The position numbers were made by a program, and so were the translations under genes. The notes beneath the pieces are model-generated. The model did not search any database, was not told the origin of the DNA, and saw only the letters and a list, made by a program, of their open reading frames with translations. From Desulfotruncus arcticus DSM 17038 (lineage in GTDB: Bacteria > Bacillota > Desulfotomaculia > Desulfotomaculales > Desulfallaceae), in NCBI RefSeq assembly GCF_900113335.1, contig NZ_FOOX01000006.1, positions 165,416 to 229,415 of the forward strand: DNA of 64,000 bases, given 5' to 3'. Shown piece by piece: positions 52,952-61,986 of this stretch (positions are counted from its first letter, which is position 1; each line of letters starts with the position of its first letter).

Positions 52952-53012
52952 AGATATTATTTTTGAACATATAGTTATATCAGCATGCGGTTTGTCAAAG
53001 GGACGGGGTTAT

Positions 53013-53041
53013 TGACGGCAACCTGTTAGCTGTTGCCGTCA
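53013..53041. repeat. Hairpin downstream of the LysM gene pair
   Basis: TGACGGCAAC (53013-53022) pairs with GTTGCCGTCA (53032-53041). Located 22 nt after the stop of 53063-54157, without a clear T-run; possible transcript 3' end. Confidence 0.45.
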
Positions 53042-53062
53042 TTCATAGTAAGGATAGAGTAT

Positions 53063-54157
53063 TTAATATTTGCACTTTAATGAGACATCATCTACCAGCA
53101 CAGAGCTGATGTTGCCTGTGCCGGGCCGGAACTCAAAACGCAATTCCATCCAGTCTGTGCCGGAAGGCAGTAGCCCTGTTGAAAAAGTAAACTGCTGATA
53201 AGTGCCGTTGGGCAGGCTCTCAGGTCTATAAACCGGGTCTACCCGGCCGATTTGCCGCCCCCGGTCATTATAGACATAAATTGCAACTTCCAGCTTAAAA
53301 TCGCTTACCCGACCGAGGAGCAGGTTTTCCGAAGCCCAGAAGGTCACCTCATAGATCCTGCCCGACGCCCCGGGAACAGACTGGGACAATATCGCCCTTT
53401 TGTCTGCCGCGGCACCCAATTCAGCAGCATAGTTGCCGGAATGGGCTCTACTGGACCGTTTCACGTTAACTGCCGACCAGTTCTCTGGAACATTCCTATC
53501 CAACCACTTTTCAAAATCAGGGTTTCTTAACATGTTTGAACGTGAACATGGCGAATAAACTTTTGAAGGCCCGGTTTCAATTCCAAGCACTTCTACATCG
53601 GCCTCCACGTATCGTTTACTGTACGATCTATCGTAAGCCCGAATTATATGGGGACCGTGGCTAACATAATAACCCCTGTGGTCACGCAAGTCCCAGCTAC
53701 TTCTATAGGTACGGCACTCACCCGGCCCCAGCATAAAAACACCGCTTTTATGATAACCAAAATCGTGATCGTCCCAACGCCTTATTTCCCTGCCATGATG
53801 TGAAACGACAAAACCAACGCGCCGGCCGTCCGGGTATCTAAAGGATTTGGGGCGTTTAGCCAGGTTGCAGTAGCTATATATAATCGGAATATCCTCCCCG
53901 TGATGGCATCTTCTGCGCCTGGTTCTAATGTCATAACGTATGTCATCATAATATCTGGTAGCATATTCGCTTTCCCGCGGGTATTCGTAATAATCGTAAG
54001 CATAATCCGGTATATAAACTCTTTGCCCTGCCCGGAATTGCTTAAACTCCCTAAAGCCGTTCAATTCGGCCAACTGCTGCGGCGTCAGGCCGTGGCGTTC
54101 GGCAACCTGGTGCAGCGTGTCACCTCTTTTTATTTGATAAGTGGCCATTATATACAT
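53063..54157 (-). CDS. LysM protein with BsuPI-like and C-terminal beta-sandwich domains (degenerate paralogue)
   Basis: 364 residues (start ATG 54157 or 54148). LysM domain at about 4-50 (YQIKRGDTLHQVAERHGLTPQQLAELNG, YIPDYAYDYYEYP). A tyrosine/arginine-rich stretch follows, then a BsuPI-like region (GFVVSHHGREIRRWDDHDF, FMLGPGECRTYRSSWDLRDHRGYYV). The C-terminal 150 residues (SNMLRNPDFEKWLDRNVPENW, GSYAAELG-like GNYAAELGAAADKRAILSQ, VDDVSL) resemble a carbohydrate-binding/NTTRR-F1 type beta-sandwich. Paralogous to the gene upstream; LysM implies peptidoglycan or spore-coat binding. No signal peptide, which fits a spore coat protein or a Sec-independent route. Confidence 0.75.
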   Translation of the reverse strand: MYIMATYQIKRGDTLHQVAERHGLTPQQLAELNGFREFKQFRAGQRVYIPDYAYDYYEYPRESEYATRYYDDIRYDIRTRRRRCHHGEDIPIIYSYCNLAKRPKSFRYPDGRRVGFVVSHHGREIRRWDDHDFGYHKSGVFMLGPGECRTYRSSWDLRDHRGYYVSHGPHIIRAYDRSYSKRYVEADVEVLGIETGPSKVYSPCSRSNMLRNPDFEKWLDRNVPENWSAVNVKRSSRAHSGNYAAELGAAADKRAILSQSVPGASGRIYEVTFWASENLLLGRVSDFKLEVAIYVYNDRGRQIGRVDPVYRPESLPNGTYQQFTFSTGLLPSGTDWMELRFEFRPGTGNISSVLVDDVSLKCKY

Positions 54158-54243
54158 TCACTCCTTCCGGCGTTTACCTACTAATACTGTATGTCAGGGA
54201 AGGAGACGAAGTTACCGGAACCCACTTGGTTGTTAATGGCAGC

Positions 54244-54264
54244 GCCCGTGCCACCGGCACGGGC
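54244..54264. repeat. GC-rich hairpin between the LysM genes
   Basis: GCCCGTGCC pairs with GGCACGGGC around a 3-nt loop, 5 nt after the stop of the first LysM gene. It may stabilise or attenuate the transcript. Confidence 0.5.
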
Positions 54265-54269
54265 AATAC

Positions 54270-55379
54270 TCAACGGACGCAGATTATTTCAACATCGTCT
54301 ATTTTTACGGTGTTATTATTATTGGAATTCGGCCTGAACAAAAACCGCAATGCTATTTCCCTGGTACCTGCCGGCAGAACCCCGGAGGTAAATGAAAACC
54401 GTTGATAGGTATTATTAGGAATATTATCCATCGTAAAGACCGGGTCAATCCGGCCGATCAAGTCGCCAGCGCTATTATAGACATAGATCTGCGACTCCAG
54501 CGAGAATCTGGAAACCCCACCCGACCGTACATTTTCCCTGGCCCAGAAAGTAACCTGGTAAATGCGGTCAGGCGCCGCTTTGACTCTTTGAGACAACAGC
54601 GCTTGCTGGCTGCTGGACCGTCCAAGCTCAGCGGCATAAGAACCGCTGTGCGCTTGATTAGTACGAAATACATTTTGGGAGTTCCAGACAGCCGGGCTGC
54701 CATCGCTCCATTGTTCGAAGCCCGGATCGCGCAGCATGTTTGTTTTCGGGCATTCTTCAACCGGCGGCGGCATCGGCCCTGGTCCCGGCTGCTGCCCCGA
54801 CACCACTCTTATGGTTGTTTCAACGTACTGATTTCTTATACTTCTTGCCACGTTATAGGCGCGGATGCTAAAATTATCCAGGGCCACATAATCACCCTGT
54901 TTATTTCGCAAATCCCAGGTGGCCGTATAAGTTTTGCATTCACCCGGCCTATAGACTTCTGTGCCGGTAACTGTGGCGAAAGTTCTTTCATCAGACCAGC
55001 GCCAAACTTCCCTGCCGCGGCGCAAGGCTACAAAATCCACCCGCTGGCTGGTGTTGTACTGCAATCTGATAGTTCTGCCGGAAGTGTTGCATTTTTCAAA
55101 AGTTATTCTTACCTGCTGACCGCGCCGGTACTGTGTGCGGTTGGTGGAAATTCTATAACGCAGTCCGCTAAAAACTCTGGTGTTAGACGCCCCCGCCCCT
55201 GAACCTGGCGTTGTCGGGGTTGTTGCAGTGCCGGTTGGGATTGTTATAACATCCCCAACTCGAATTTGATTTGGATTTCTAATATTGTTAGCTGCAAGGA
55301 TTGCGTCTACGGAAGTGCCATATTGCCTGGCTATAGTGTAAAGGGTATCCCCGCTTCTTACCCTGTATGTTGTTGCCAT
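54270..55379 (-). CDS. LysM - BsuPI - C-terminal beta-sandwich protein
   Basis: 369 residues from ATG 55379 (GAGGAGGGATTATT upstream). LysM at about 2-48 (YRVRSGDTLYTIARQYGTSVDAILAAN, RVGDVITIP), a T/P/G linker, a BsuPI domain (about 75-185; YRRGQQVRITFEKCNTSGRTIRLQY, RPGECKTYTATWDLRNKQGDYV) known from the Bacillus intracellular proteinase inhibitor, and a C-terminal sandwich (TNMLRDPGFEQWSDGSPAVWN, GSYAAELGRSS, KIDDVEI). Without a signal peptide, a spore-coat or intracellular role is possible. First of the tandem pair. Confidence 0.78.
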   Translation of the reverse strand: MATTYRVRSGDTLYTIARQYGTSVDAILAANNIRNPNQIRVGDVITIPTGTATTPTTPGSGAGASNTRVFSGLRYRISTNRTQYRRGQQVRITFEKCNTSGRTIRLQYNTSQRVDFVALRRGREVWRWSDERTFATVTGTEVYRPGECKTYTATWDLRNKQGDYVALDNFSIRAYNVARSIRNQYVETTIRVVSGQQPGPGPMPPPVEECPKTNMLRDPGFEQWSDGSPAVWNSQNVFRTNQAHSGSYAAELGRSSSQQALLSQRVKAAPDRIYQVTFWARENVRSGGVSRFSLESQIYVYNSAGDLIGRIDPVFTMDNIPNNTYQRFSFTSGVLPAGTREIALRFLFRPNSNNNNTVKIDDVEIICVR

Positions 55380-55485
55380 AATAATCCCTCCTCCCATTCT
55401 AGAGTTGCCTCAGAATATTTTATGTTTTGCAAGGTGTAAAGGTGAACCGGAGAATGGATTAAAACAACCGGGAAAGGGGACACAA

Positions 55486-55980
55486 TCAAAAATCAAGAAC
55501 AACAGCTTCGTTATGTCGCAAGCTTTTGGGTACATTGATTATTCTTTGGTTGGCAGAACCTCTGAAGGCCAGGTTTAAATCTCTTTTATCCTGCTCGTAA
55601 GCACCGTCAACCAGTACGTCGATGTATTTCATAGCCGGCAGGTCTTTAACCTGTTCAAAAGTGTAGCCGGTATAGGCCCAAATATCTAATTTAGGATACT
55701 TGTCCCGCACAACGGGAAGAACTTCGGCCAGGGCCGCGGACTGCATCAGGGGGTCGCCGCCCGATATGGTGATGCCCTTTGTAAGCGGAGTAATATTTTC
55801 ATCAACTAGCTTTAATACATCTTCCGAGCCAACTTCCTGCCCACCCTCGGTTGGAATAAGGTCCGGGTTGTGGCACCCCGGGCACTGGCGCGGGCAGCCC
55901 TGGGTAAAAATTACCAACCGAAAGCCGGGACCGTCCACTACGCTTTCTCTGATAAAACCTGAGATCCTTAGTTTTTTCAA
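55486..55980 (-). CDS. nrdG: Radical SAM activase, NrdG-like
   Basis: 164 residues from TTG 55980 (GGGAGAG upstream). RISGFIRESVVDGPGFRLVIFTQGC then PRQCPGCHNPD gives the CxxxCxxC cluster motif of radical SAM activases, with ITISGGDPLMQ as the SAM-binding GGE-like segment and DVLVDGAYEQDKRDLNLAFRGSANQRII typical of NrdG. It activates anaerobic ribonucleotide reductase, but nrdD is not in this window. It overlaps nothing once the spurious upstream extension is removed; the TPR gene is 32 nt upstream. Confidence 0.85.
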   Translation of the reverse strand: MKKLRISGFIRESVVDGPGFRLVIFTQGCPRQCPGCHNPDLIPTEGGQEVGSEDVLKLVDENITPLTKGITISGGDPLMQSAALAEVLPVVRDKYPKLDIWAYTGYTFEQVKDLPAMKYIDVLVDGAYEQDKRDLNLAFRGSANQRIINVPKSLRHNEAVVLDF

Positions 55981-56011
55981 TATCGCTCTCTCCCGTAAAA
56001 ATCTATTTGTT

Positions 56012-56656
56012 TTACTTGCCGAACAGCCTGGCGTAAACCGCCATACGTCGATAGTTGCGGCGCATGGTGGGTGATGACAGGCGATAAACATCCAGCACCT
56101 CGTTGAAAAATTTTGCCGCCTCCTGTTTTTTGCCTATTTGTTTTAAATATTTACCTGTTTCAAACAACGCCTGCACAGACCCGTAGCGCAGCAAACTATC
56201 TGTCAAACTCTCCGAATAGCTGTGTTTTAACAAATAAAGATATGGCAAGCCGTGCGCCACCTTGGGATTAATCTGAATCGCCGCTGCCAATTCTTTTAAG
56301 CTTTGTTCCTTTTGACCCAGGTAATAAAGTGACGCACCCAGGTAATACCTCCCCAGGGCCGAATCTTCCATTTTAACCAGCGCGTTTTGCAGGCGCTCCA
56401 CAGCCCGGTCATATCGTCCTTGCATGAAGTACATTTCCCCAAGCGCAAGCTGAGCGTTGGCATCATGCGGGTTTACTACCACCTCGCGTTGCAATTCGGA
56501 CCGGCGCCTTCTTCTCCTGAGCGGGGCCAGGAAATCCGGCAGCATGCCGATAAAGCTCCGGTCTATAAACACAAAGATAATGATTAAAATAAGGAGAGCC
56601 AGCAAAGGGTTACGGGTGAGCATGGAAATAATCAGGAACAACCCAAAAAATTTCAA
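56012..56656 (-). CDS. Membrane-anchored TPR protein
   Basis: 214 residues from TTG 56656, which has CGGAG 8 nt upstream; the ATG at 56704 has none. An N-terminal hydrophobic region with about two helices (FFGLFLIISML, PLLALLILIIIFVFI) is followed by RRRRRR and tetratricopeptide repeats (ANAQLALGEMYFMQGRYDRAVERLQNAL, GRYYLGASLYYLGQKEQSLKELAAAIQINP). This topology puts the TPRs in the cytoplasm. Protein-protein scaffold of unknown partner; upstream of nrdG-like gene. Confidence 0.78.
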   Translation of the reverse strand: MKFFGLFLIISMLTRNPLLALLILIIIFVFIDRSFIGMLPDFLAPLRRRRRRSELQREVVVNPHDANAQLALGEMYFMQGRYDRAVERLQNALVKMEDSALGRYYLGASLYYLGQKEQSLKELAAAIQINPKVAHGLPYLYLLKHSYSESLTDSLLRYGSVQALFETGKYLKQIGKKQEAAKFFNEVLDVYRLSSPTMRRNYRRMAVYARLFGK

Positions 56657-56755
56657 AGAATCCAACTCCGATCTAAGTAGTACATCAACTATATTATATA
56701 CCATAATCTTGATGTCCTTCCCCCAAAGGTTAAGGATATATTAATAATTTGGTAA

Positions 56756-56783
56756 TTGAAACGTAATTATTGCTTTCTATAAT
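56756..56783 (+). promoter_or_regulatory. Promoter of the rubredoxin-rubrerythrin operon
   Basis: TTGAAA (56756-56761), a 16-nt spacer and a perfect TATAAT (56778-56783). The AT-rich palindrome-like TATAATGCGAATAATA after the -35 might host a PerR/Fur-type site, but this is not convincing. Confidence 0.6.
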
Positions 56784-56825
56784 GCGAATAATAGAATATT
56801 ACATCTTGGAAAGGTGGACTAACAC

Positions 56826-56978
56826 ATGGATAAATACGTTTGCACAATATGCGGGTATGTCTATGACCCTGAAGAAGGAGCAGAAGGTGTAGAGCCGGGC
56901 ACTCCGTTTGACAAGCTTCCGGACGACTGGGTATGCCCGGTTTGCGGTGCCGGCAAGGACCAGTTTGAAAAAGAATAA
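56826..56978 (+). CDS. Rubredoxin
   Basis: 50 residues: [13 protein letters not shown] and [12 protein letters not shown] give the two CxxC pairs that bind one iron. The length and the conserved [12 protein letters not shown] loop are canonical. It donates electrons to rubrerythrin-type peroxidases and is followed 18 nt later by such a gene. AAAGGTGG precedes the ATG. Confidence 0.96.
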   Translation: MDKYVCTICGYVYDPEEGAEGVEPGTPFDKLPDDWVCPVCGAGKDQFEKE

Positions 56979-56996
56979 TATTACGGGAGGGTAATT

Positions 56997-57485
56997 ATGA
57001 GCTGGAGCATCACCAAATTCAGCGGAGACGAAATTATTAAGCTGGCGGTGGAAATTGAAAAACAGGGCCAAAAGTTTTATGAAATTTCGGCCCAACAGGT
57101 TGACGACCCTGAAGTAAGAAAAATTTTTGAACTTCTTGCCGGTGAAGAGGACAAACATATCACAGATTTTGCAAAGCTGGGTGAAAAACTGCCGCACGAT
57201 TTTACACCCAACGAAAGTTATCTAGGGGAATACGGCAATTATGTTAAAGCATTGATAGACAACCATGTTTTTAACCATGCTAATATTGAAAAACTGGCCG
57301 CCAAAGCCACGGTGGCCCGGGAAGCATTGGCCATAGCCTTCAGGTTTGAAAAAGACTCCATACTAATCTTTCAGGAACTGTACAACATGGTTGACGCCGC
57401 CGGCAAGGAAATGCTGGCCGGATTGATTGAACAGGAAAAGCAGCACATCAGGAAACTGGCAGTTGATGTAGTGCCCTATAATTGA
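56997..57485 (+). CDS. Rubrerythrin-like diiron protein (without rubredoxin domain)
   Basis: 162 residues forming a four-helix ferritin-like bundle with paired carboxylate/His ligands: EIEKQGQKFYE, LAGEEDKHITDF, FRFEKDSILIFQEL and LIEQEKQHI. The C-terminal rubredoxin domain of classical rubrerythrin is absent; the free rubredoxin upstream may serve instead. Likely peroxide defence. ACGGGAGGG precedes the ATG. Confidence 0.88.
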   Translation: MSWSITKFSGDEIIKLAVEIEKQGQKFYEISAQQVDDPEVRKIFELLAGEEDKHITDFAKLGEKLPHDFTPNESYLGEYGNYVKALIDNHVFNHANIEKLAAKATVAREALAIAFRFEKDSILIFQELYNMVDAAGKEMLAGLIEQEKQHIRKLAVDVVPYN

Positions 57486-57516
57486 TTCCGGCTATCTTGA
57501 ATAACCGTAATATTGA

Positions 57517-57556
57517 GCTTGCTGGAAAGGGGCCGCCGCGGCTCCTTTCTACTTTT
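57517..57556 (+). terminator. Terminator of the rubredoxin-rubrerythrin operon
   Basis: GAAAGG-GGCC ... GGCT-CCTTTC forms a GC-rich stem followed by TACTTTTT, overlapping the 3' end of the convergent NCS2 permease gene. Confidence 0.55.
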
Positions 57557-58838
57557 TCCGGTAAATAATATGTTCAAGCACCAGGACGGCCAACACGCCG
57601 GCGACAAAGCCGTTGCCTATGACCGGTCTCAGAGAAACAGGAAAAGTTCCCATCACATCAGACGGCAGAAATGAAATAATTATTCCCAGCAAAAGGGGCA
57701 GCCCCATAATCAAGCCGCTTTCAAAATTAAACCCTCCCTGGGAACCGAAAGCCACCAGCAGTCCCGCTGCAATTTGCGAGCACATGACGTAAATCAACAC
57801 CGTACCAATAATTAATGAAGGAATCGCCCCGACGAAGGCAACCGCCACGGGCAGAAAAGCAAGTATTAATAAACCCGCCGCAGTCGGCACCAGTGTAAAT
57901 CTTGAGGCATTGCCGGTTGACATGATTATACCGGGACTAAGGGAGAAATTTACAGGCCCAATCACACTAAAAAACCCGGATATAACATTGGCAAGCCCGG
58001 TCAAAGCTATACCCCTGGTTATCCTGCCGCGCATGTTGTCCGGTTTGATCAACTCGCCAACGGACTGAATCGAACCTAAATCGTTAATGGAAAGCGCTAA
58101 AAAACAAACCATAAAGGAAAAAATTATGCCGGGATGAAACTCCAGGCTGCTATTAAAGTTGCTGAAGAAGGAAATCGAAAACACTGGTATACCACCGAGA
58201 TCCTCTATGCCTCCCGGATAAAACAATAAATATATAATGCTGCCGGCAATGATGGCCCAAATAATCAAAGTAGATTTCCAGATACCGGTTAAGTGCCTGC
58301 CCGCGAAAAACATTAGAAACACCAGCACCAGGGCAAAAATAAGGTTAAACAACGACGGGGACTTCAATGAGGGCGATAATATCAAGTTCATTATAGTGGG
58401 AGCAATGGTAAAAGCGATTAAAATTAAAATAGTGGCTACAACCCGCGGCGTAAAATATTTCTGCAGCCGGCCGAACAATCCTGTCACACTGACTAGGGAA
58501 AGAATAACCCCGCCTAACATAATTGACGTGTAAACCGCCGCCGGGCTGTTGCCCTGACTGGCCACGATGCCCACCAGCAAAACCGCTGCCGGCCCCAGGA
58601 TTAAAGGCAGCTTATGCCCCCAGAGCAGTTGCACCAGCATTGCCACCGCAGTTACAAAGAAAACCTTTTGCACGTAAATAACCTGATCAGCGACATTCCC
58701 AAAATAAAGCCCGGCCACCACCTTACCGATAATTATAATGGTGGGGATAGATATCGCCAGCCACTGCAGGCTATATAATACCAGCTCTACCGGAGGTGGA
58801 ATTTCATCCAACCCATACTTAAAATTCATTTTTGCCAA
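57549..58838 (-). CDS. NCS2-type nucleobase:cation symporter (uracil/xanthine permease family)
   Basis: 429 residues from TTG 58838 (GGGGGTGG upstream; the GTG at 58847 overlaps that site). About 12-14 transmembrane segments, FKYGLDEIPPPVELVLYSLQW at the N-terminus and the family pattern GIALTGLANVISGFFSVIGPVNFSLSPGIIMSTGNASR. Transports uracil, xanthine or related bases with protons; specificity is not determined by what I can see. Monocistronic. Confidence 0.88.
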   Translation of the reverse strand: MAKMNFKYGLDEIPPPVELVLYSLQWLAISIPTIIIIGKVVAGLYFGNVADQVIYVQKVFFVTAVAMLVQLLWGHKLPLILGPAAVLLVGIVASQGNSPAAVYTSIMLGGVILSLVSVTGLFGRLQKYFTPRVVATILILIAFTIAPTIMNLILSPSLKSPSLFNLIFALVLVFLMFFAGRHLTGIWKSTLIIWAIIAGSIIYLLFYPGGIEDLGGIPVFSISFFSNFNSSLEFHPGIIFSFMVCFLALSINDLGSIQSVGELIKPDNMRGRITRGIALTGLANVISGFFSVIGPVNFSLSPGIIMSTGNASRFTLVPTAAGLLILAFLPVAVAFVGAIPSLIIGTVLIYVMCSQIAAGLLVAFGSQGGFNFESGLIMGLPLLLGIIISFLPSDVMGTFPVSLRPVIGNGFVAGVLAVLVLEHIIYRKK

Positions 58839-58967
58839 TTGAACCACCCCCTGGGTAAAAGTATATAATATTCTAACACAAATATACTAATCATTAAATT
58901 ACAGTCCCCCGGCCTTCAAAATAGCTATAAAATAATAAATACCAAAACCAAATAGGAGGATGCATTT

Positions 58968-60773
58968 ATGCCCAACAAAACTCTCCCCAACCGGGAGGAT
59001 ATTGCTCCAGAGTTCAAGTGGCACCTGGAAGACATCTACCCCAATGATGATTTATGGGAAAAAGATTTTAAAGCAGTGGGCGGGCTGATAGAAAAAGTGG
59101 AGTCCTATAAGGGGAAATTAGGTGAATCCGCCAAAACTATGCTGGAAGCTTTTCGCACCCAGGAGGACCTTAACCGAATTGACGAAATGGTTTTCACCTA
59201 TGCCCGAATGAGGCGGGATGAGAACAATGCCAACCCGGTTTACCAGGCACTGACTGACCGGTCTGAAAGCCTGAGCGCCAGGGTTCAGGCTGCCATTTCT
59301 TTCTTTATTCCGGAAATTTTAAGCCTGCCGGCGGAAACCCTGGAGCAGTTCAGAAAAGAAGAGCCCGGCCTGGAATTATACCGCTTCGCGCTGGAAGAAA
59401 TCTACCGCCAAAAACCTCATACTTTGTCTCCGGCAGAAGAGCAAATAATTGCCCGGGCGGAAGAAGTAACCCAGGCCCCGGCTAATATTTTTACCATGCT
59501 CAATAATGCCGACCTCACCTTCCCTCCCATTAAAGACGAGGAAGGTAATGAAGTGGAGGTAACACACGGACGCTACATTAATTTTATGGAAAGCAAGGAC
59601 CGCCGGGTGCGCAAAGACGCCTTTGCCTCAATGTACAGCGCCTACCGGAAATTAATCAACACCGTGGCCGCCACTTACAACTCCAGTGTTAAAAAAGATG
59701 TTTTTTACGCCAGGGTACGCCAATATCCCTCGGCCCTGGAAGCATCTTTATTCAATGACAACGTCCCCCTGGAAGTTTACGACAACCTGATTAAAACCGT
59801 GCGGAACAATATTGACAAGATGTATCGCTATGTAGCTTTGCGCAAAAAAATACTGGAACTTGACGAATTGCATATGTATGACCTGTATACTCCGATGGTT
59901 AAGGAAGTTAAGTGGGAGGTTCCTTACCCCCGGGCCATAGAAATGGTCCAGAAAGGACTGGCGCCGCTGGGAACTGCATATATTCAAACAGCTGCTGAAG
60001 GGATTAATTCCGGCTGGGTGGATGTGTATGAGAATAAAGGAAAAACCAGCGGGGCCTATTCCTGGGGACCTTATGGAGTCCACCCCTATGTATTGTTAAA
60101 TTACCAGGATAATTTGAACAATGTTTTTACCCTGGCCCATGAAATGGGGCATGCCATGCACTCGTATTATGCATACCGGGAGCAGCCGTATATCTATGCC
60201 CATTACAAAATCTTTACCGCCGAAGTGGCTTCAACGGTAAATGAGACACTGTTGATCAGGCACTTGCTTGATACCGTCAGTGAACGCGACAAAAAGCTCT
60301 ACCTTTTAAATCATTATTTGGAACAGTTTCGCGGCACGGTATTCAGGCAAACCATGTTTGCAGAATTCGAGAAAATAACCCACGAGAAAATGGAAGCCGG
60401 GGAAGCATTAACCCCGGAACTGCTCTGCCAGATTTACCACCGGCTGAATGTTGATTACTACGGGCCGGATATGGTGGTTGACGATGATATTAAATATGAG
60501 TGGGCGCGCATCCCTCATTTTTACAGCGCCTTTTACGTTTATAAATACGCCACCGGATTTTCGGCGGCAACCTCCCTGGCCGGTCAGATTTTGGAGCAGG
60601 GAGACCAAGCGGTAACCCGCTACCTGGACTTCCTGAAAAAAGGCGGCTCGGATTACTCGCTCAACCTGTTAAGAGCGGCAGGGGTAGATATGACCTCACC
60701 CCAACCGGTACAGGAAGGGCTGGATGTATTCGCCAAATTACTGGACGAATTTGAAAAACATGTTAATAGTTAA
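58968..60773 (+). CDS. pepF: Oligoendopeptidase F
   Basis: 601 residues, the standard length of the M3B family. The zinc motif is TLAHEMGHAMHSYYAY (HExxH, about 385) with the third ligand Glu in FTAEVASTVNETLL. It degrades cytoplasmic oligopeptides of 7-17 residues. TAGGAGG lies 8 nt before the ATG. Peptides imported by the transporters here could be substrates, but the locus is distant and uncoupled. Confidence 0.95.
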   Translation: MPNKTLPNREDIAPEFKWHLEDIYPNDDLWEKDFKAVGGLIEKVESYKGKLGESAKTMLEAFRTQEDLNRIDEMVFTYARMRRDENNANPVYQALTDRSESLSARVQAAISFFIPEILSLPAETLEQFRKEEPGLELYRFALEEIYRQKPHTLSPAEEQIIARAEEVTQAPANIFTMLNNADLTFPPIKDEEGNEVEVTHGRYINFMESKDRRVRKDAFASMYSAYRKLINTVAATYNSSVKKDVFYARVRQYPSALEASLFNDNVPLEVYDNLIKTVRNNIDKMYRYVALRKKILELDELHMYDLYTPMVKEVKWEVPYPRAIEMVQKGLAPLGTAYIQTAAEGINSGWVDVYENKGKTSGAYSWGPYGVHPYVLLNYQDNLNNVFTLAHEMGHAMHSYYAYREQPYIYAHYKIFTAEVASTVNETLLIRHLLDTVSERDKKLYLLNHYLEQFRGTVFRQTMFAEFEKITHEKMEAGEALTPELLCQIYHRLNVDYYGPDMVVDDDIKYEWARIPHFYSAFYVYKYATGFSAATSLAGQILEQGDQAVTRYLDFLKKGGSDYSLNLLRAAGVDMTSPQPVQEGLDVFAKLLDEFEKHVNS

Positions 60774-60800
60774 AGCACCCGTTAGGGTGCTTATTTTTTT
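60774..60800 (+). terminator. Terminator of pepF
   Basis: AGCACCC (60774-60780) pairs with GGGTGCT (60785-60791), followed by an A and then T7. It overlaps the stop of the convergent methyltransferase. Confidence 0.8.
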
Positions 60801-61762
60801 ATACCCGTAATTAACTGTCTGCCGGCAATTTCACTAATTGGCGTGACATCAAAGCCTGCATCCTCCAGCCAGGTTTTATATTGATTATAGGTCCAGGTTC
60901 CACCGGATTCAGTGTTGACCAGCATATTAACGCCAAATACAGCCGCCCTTACTCCGGTACCCCGGATCATATCATTAACTACAATCCGCCCGCCCTGGTT
61001 TAATTCTGCGGCTGCCTCCAGAAACAGTTTTCTGTTTTCCTTTTCGCCATAGATATGGCACACATTCCCTAAATAAACCAGGTCGTAAGGTCCACGTGGC
61101 AGCGCAACTGTGAAGTCACCTTTCACCATATTAATCGGTAAACCAGGGTCAAGCTCGGGCAACATCAGGTCAACAACTTCAGGAGTGTCAAGAATGGTGA
61201 CTTCCGCTCCTTTTTCGACAAAAACCAGCGCATAAGTCAGTGGCCCTCCCCCTACATCCAAAACGCCGGGGTTCTGCGGCAGGTCTTTAAGGCAATACGC
61301 AACAATCTCTGTGGCACCTTGGGCCGCGTTGCGGCTCATGGCCCGTATAAAACTTTTTAGCTGCAGGCCAGCCCGCTTACGGGCGACCGGCTTGCCGCTT
61401 TCCATAACCCTTGGCAGCTGCAACCAGGAACTCATTAAGTTATAGGCGTGCATAAAACCAAAACCAACGTACTGCTCACTGTTTTCATCGTAGAAAATTG
61501 AATACGCCTCACCTGTCAGGCTAATAGAGGATGCTTCGTGTTTTAAGTAACCCAGGGCAACCAGCGCTTCAACCACCACCCAAAGCGCCCTTTGGTCGGC
61601 CCCGGTCTTATCCGCCAGCTCCGCCAGTGTGCACGGGCCATCCTGCAAAGTATCAAACAAACCGTTAGTTACCGCCGCACCAACAATTAAAAATTCTTGT
61701 GGCAACTGAAAAGAAGTGACGTTAGGAATAAATCTCACCTCCGTTTTTTTAAGTTCAAGCAT
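60791..61762 (-). CDS. O-methyltransferase-like SAM-dependent methyltransferase
   Basis: 323 residues. A winged-helix N-terminal domain (NGLFDTLQDGPCTLAELADKTGADQRAL, ALGYLKHEASSISLT) precedes the SAM fold with VLDVGGGPLTYALVF, ILDTPEVVDL and GGRIVVNDMIRGTG. It is the same broad family as the enzyme at 4276-5352, but without the leader element and standing alone. Substrate unknown. Confidence 0.82.
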   Translation of the reverse strand: MLELKKTEVRFIPNVTSFQLPQEFLIVGAAVTNGLFDTLQDGPCTLAELADKTGADQRALWVVVEALVALGYLKHEASSISLTGEAYSIFYDENSEQYVGFGFMHAYNLMSSWLQLPRVMESGKPVARKRAGLQLKSFIRAMSRNAAQGATEIVAYCLKDLPQNPGVLDVGGGPLTYALVFVEKGAEVTILDTPEVVDLMLPELDPGLPINMVKGDFTVALPRGPYDLVYLGNVCHIYGEKENRKLFLEAAAELNQGGRIVVNDMIRGTGVRAAVFGVNMLVNTESGGTWTYNQYKTWLEDAGFDVTPISEIAGRQLITGIKK

Positions 61763-61845
61763 ACGTTATTTTTAATGCCTGCTTATAACTCAATACAAAT
61801 ATACTAAGGTATACTAAGCTAAATACCTTCAAGCTCTTTTTATTT

Positions 61846-61986
61846 TTATTTAAAAAAATTCATATATACCCACACACCGGCCCCAATTATGGCCAGAAAG
61901 AATAACATCCTGATTATTCCCGCCACAAATTTAAACCCAAAGTATAGAGCCAGCACACCGGCACCAATTAGTAGTAGTGTTCCCAA
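61846..61986 (-). CDS. 46-residue small membrane protein
   Basis: TTG 61986 with GAAGG 8 nt upstream opens a 46-codon frame of two hydrophobic segments (LLLIGAGVLALYFGFKFVAG and MLFFLAIIGAGVWVYM) separated by a positively charged turn, ending NFFK. This hairpin topology is typical of small membrane proteins. It overlaps the end of the next frame upstream by 19 nt. No family recognised. Confidence 0.5.
   Translation of the reverse strand: MGTLLLIGAGVLALYFGFKFVAGIIRMLFFLAIIGAGVWVYMNFFK

Noticed and set aside
55486..56091. 201-codon version of the NrdG-like gene starting at 56091
   Set aside because: It would overlap the TPR gene by about 80 nt; TTG 55980 has a good ribosome-binding site and fits the family start.
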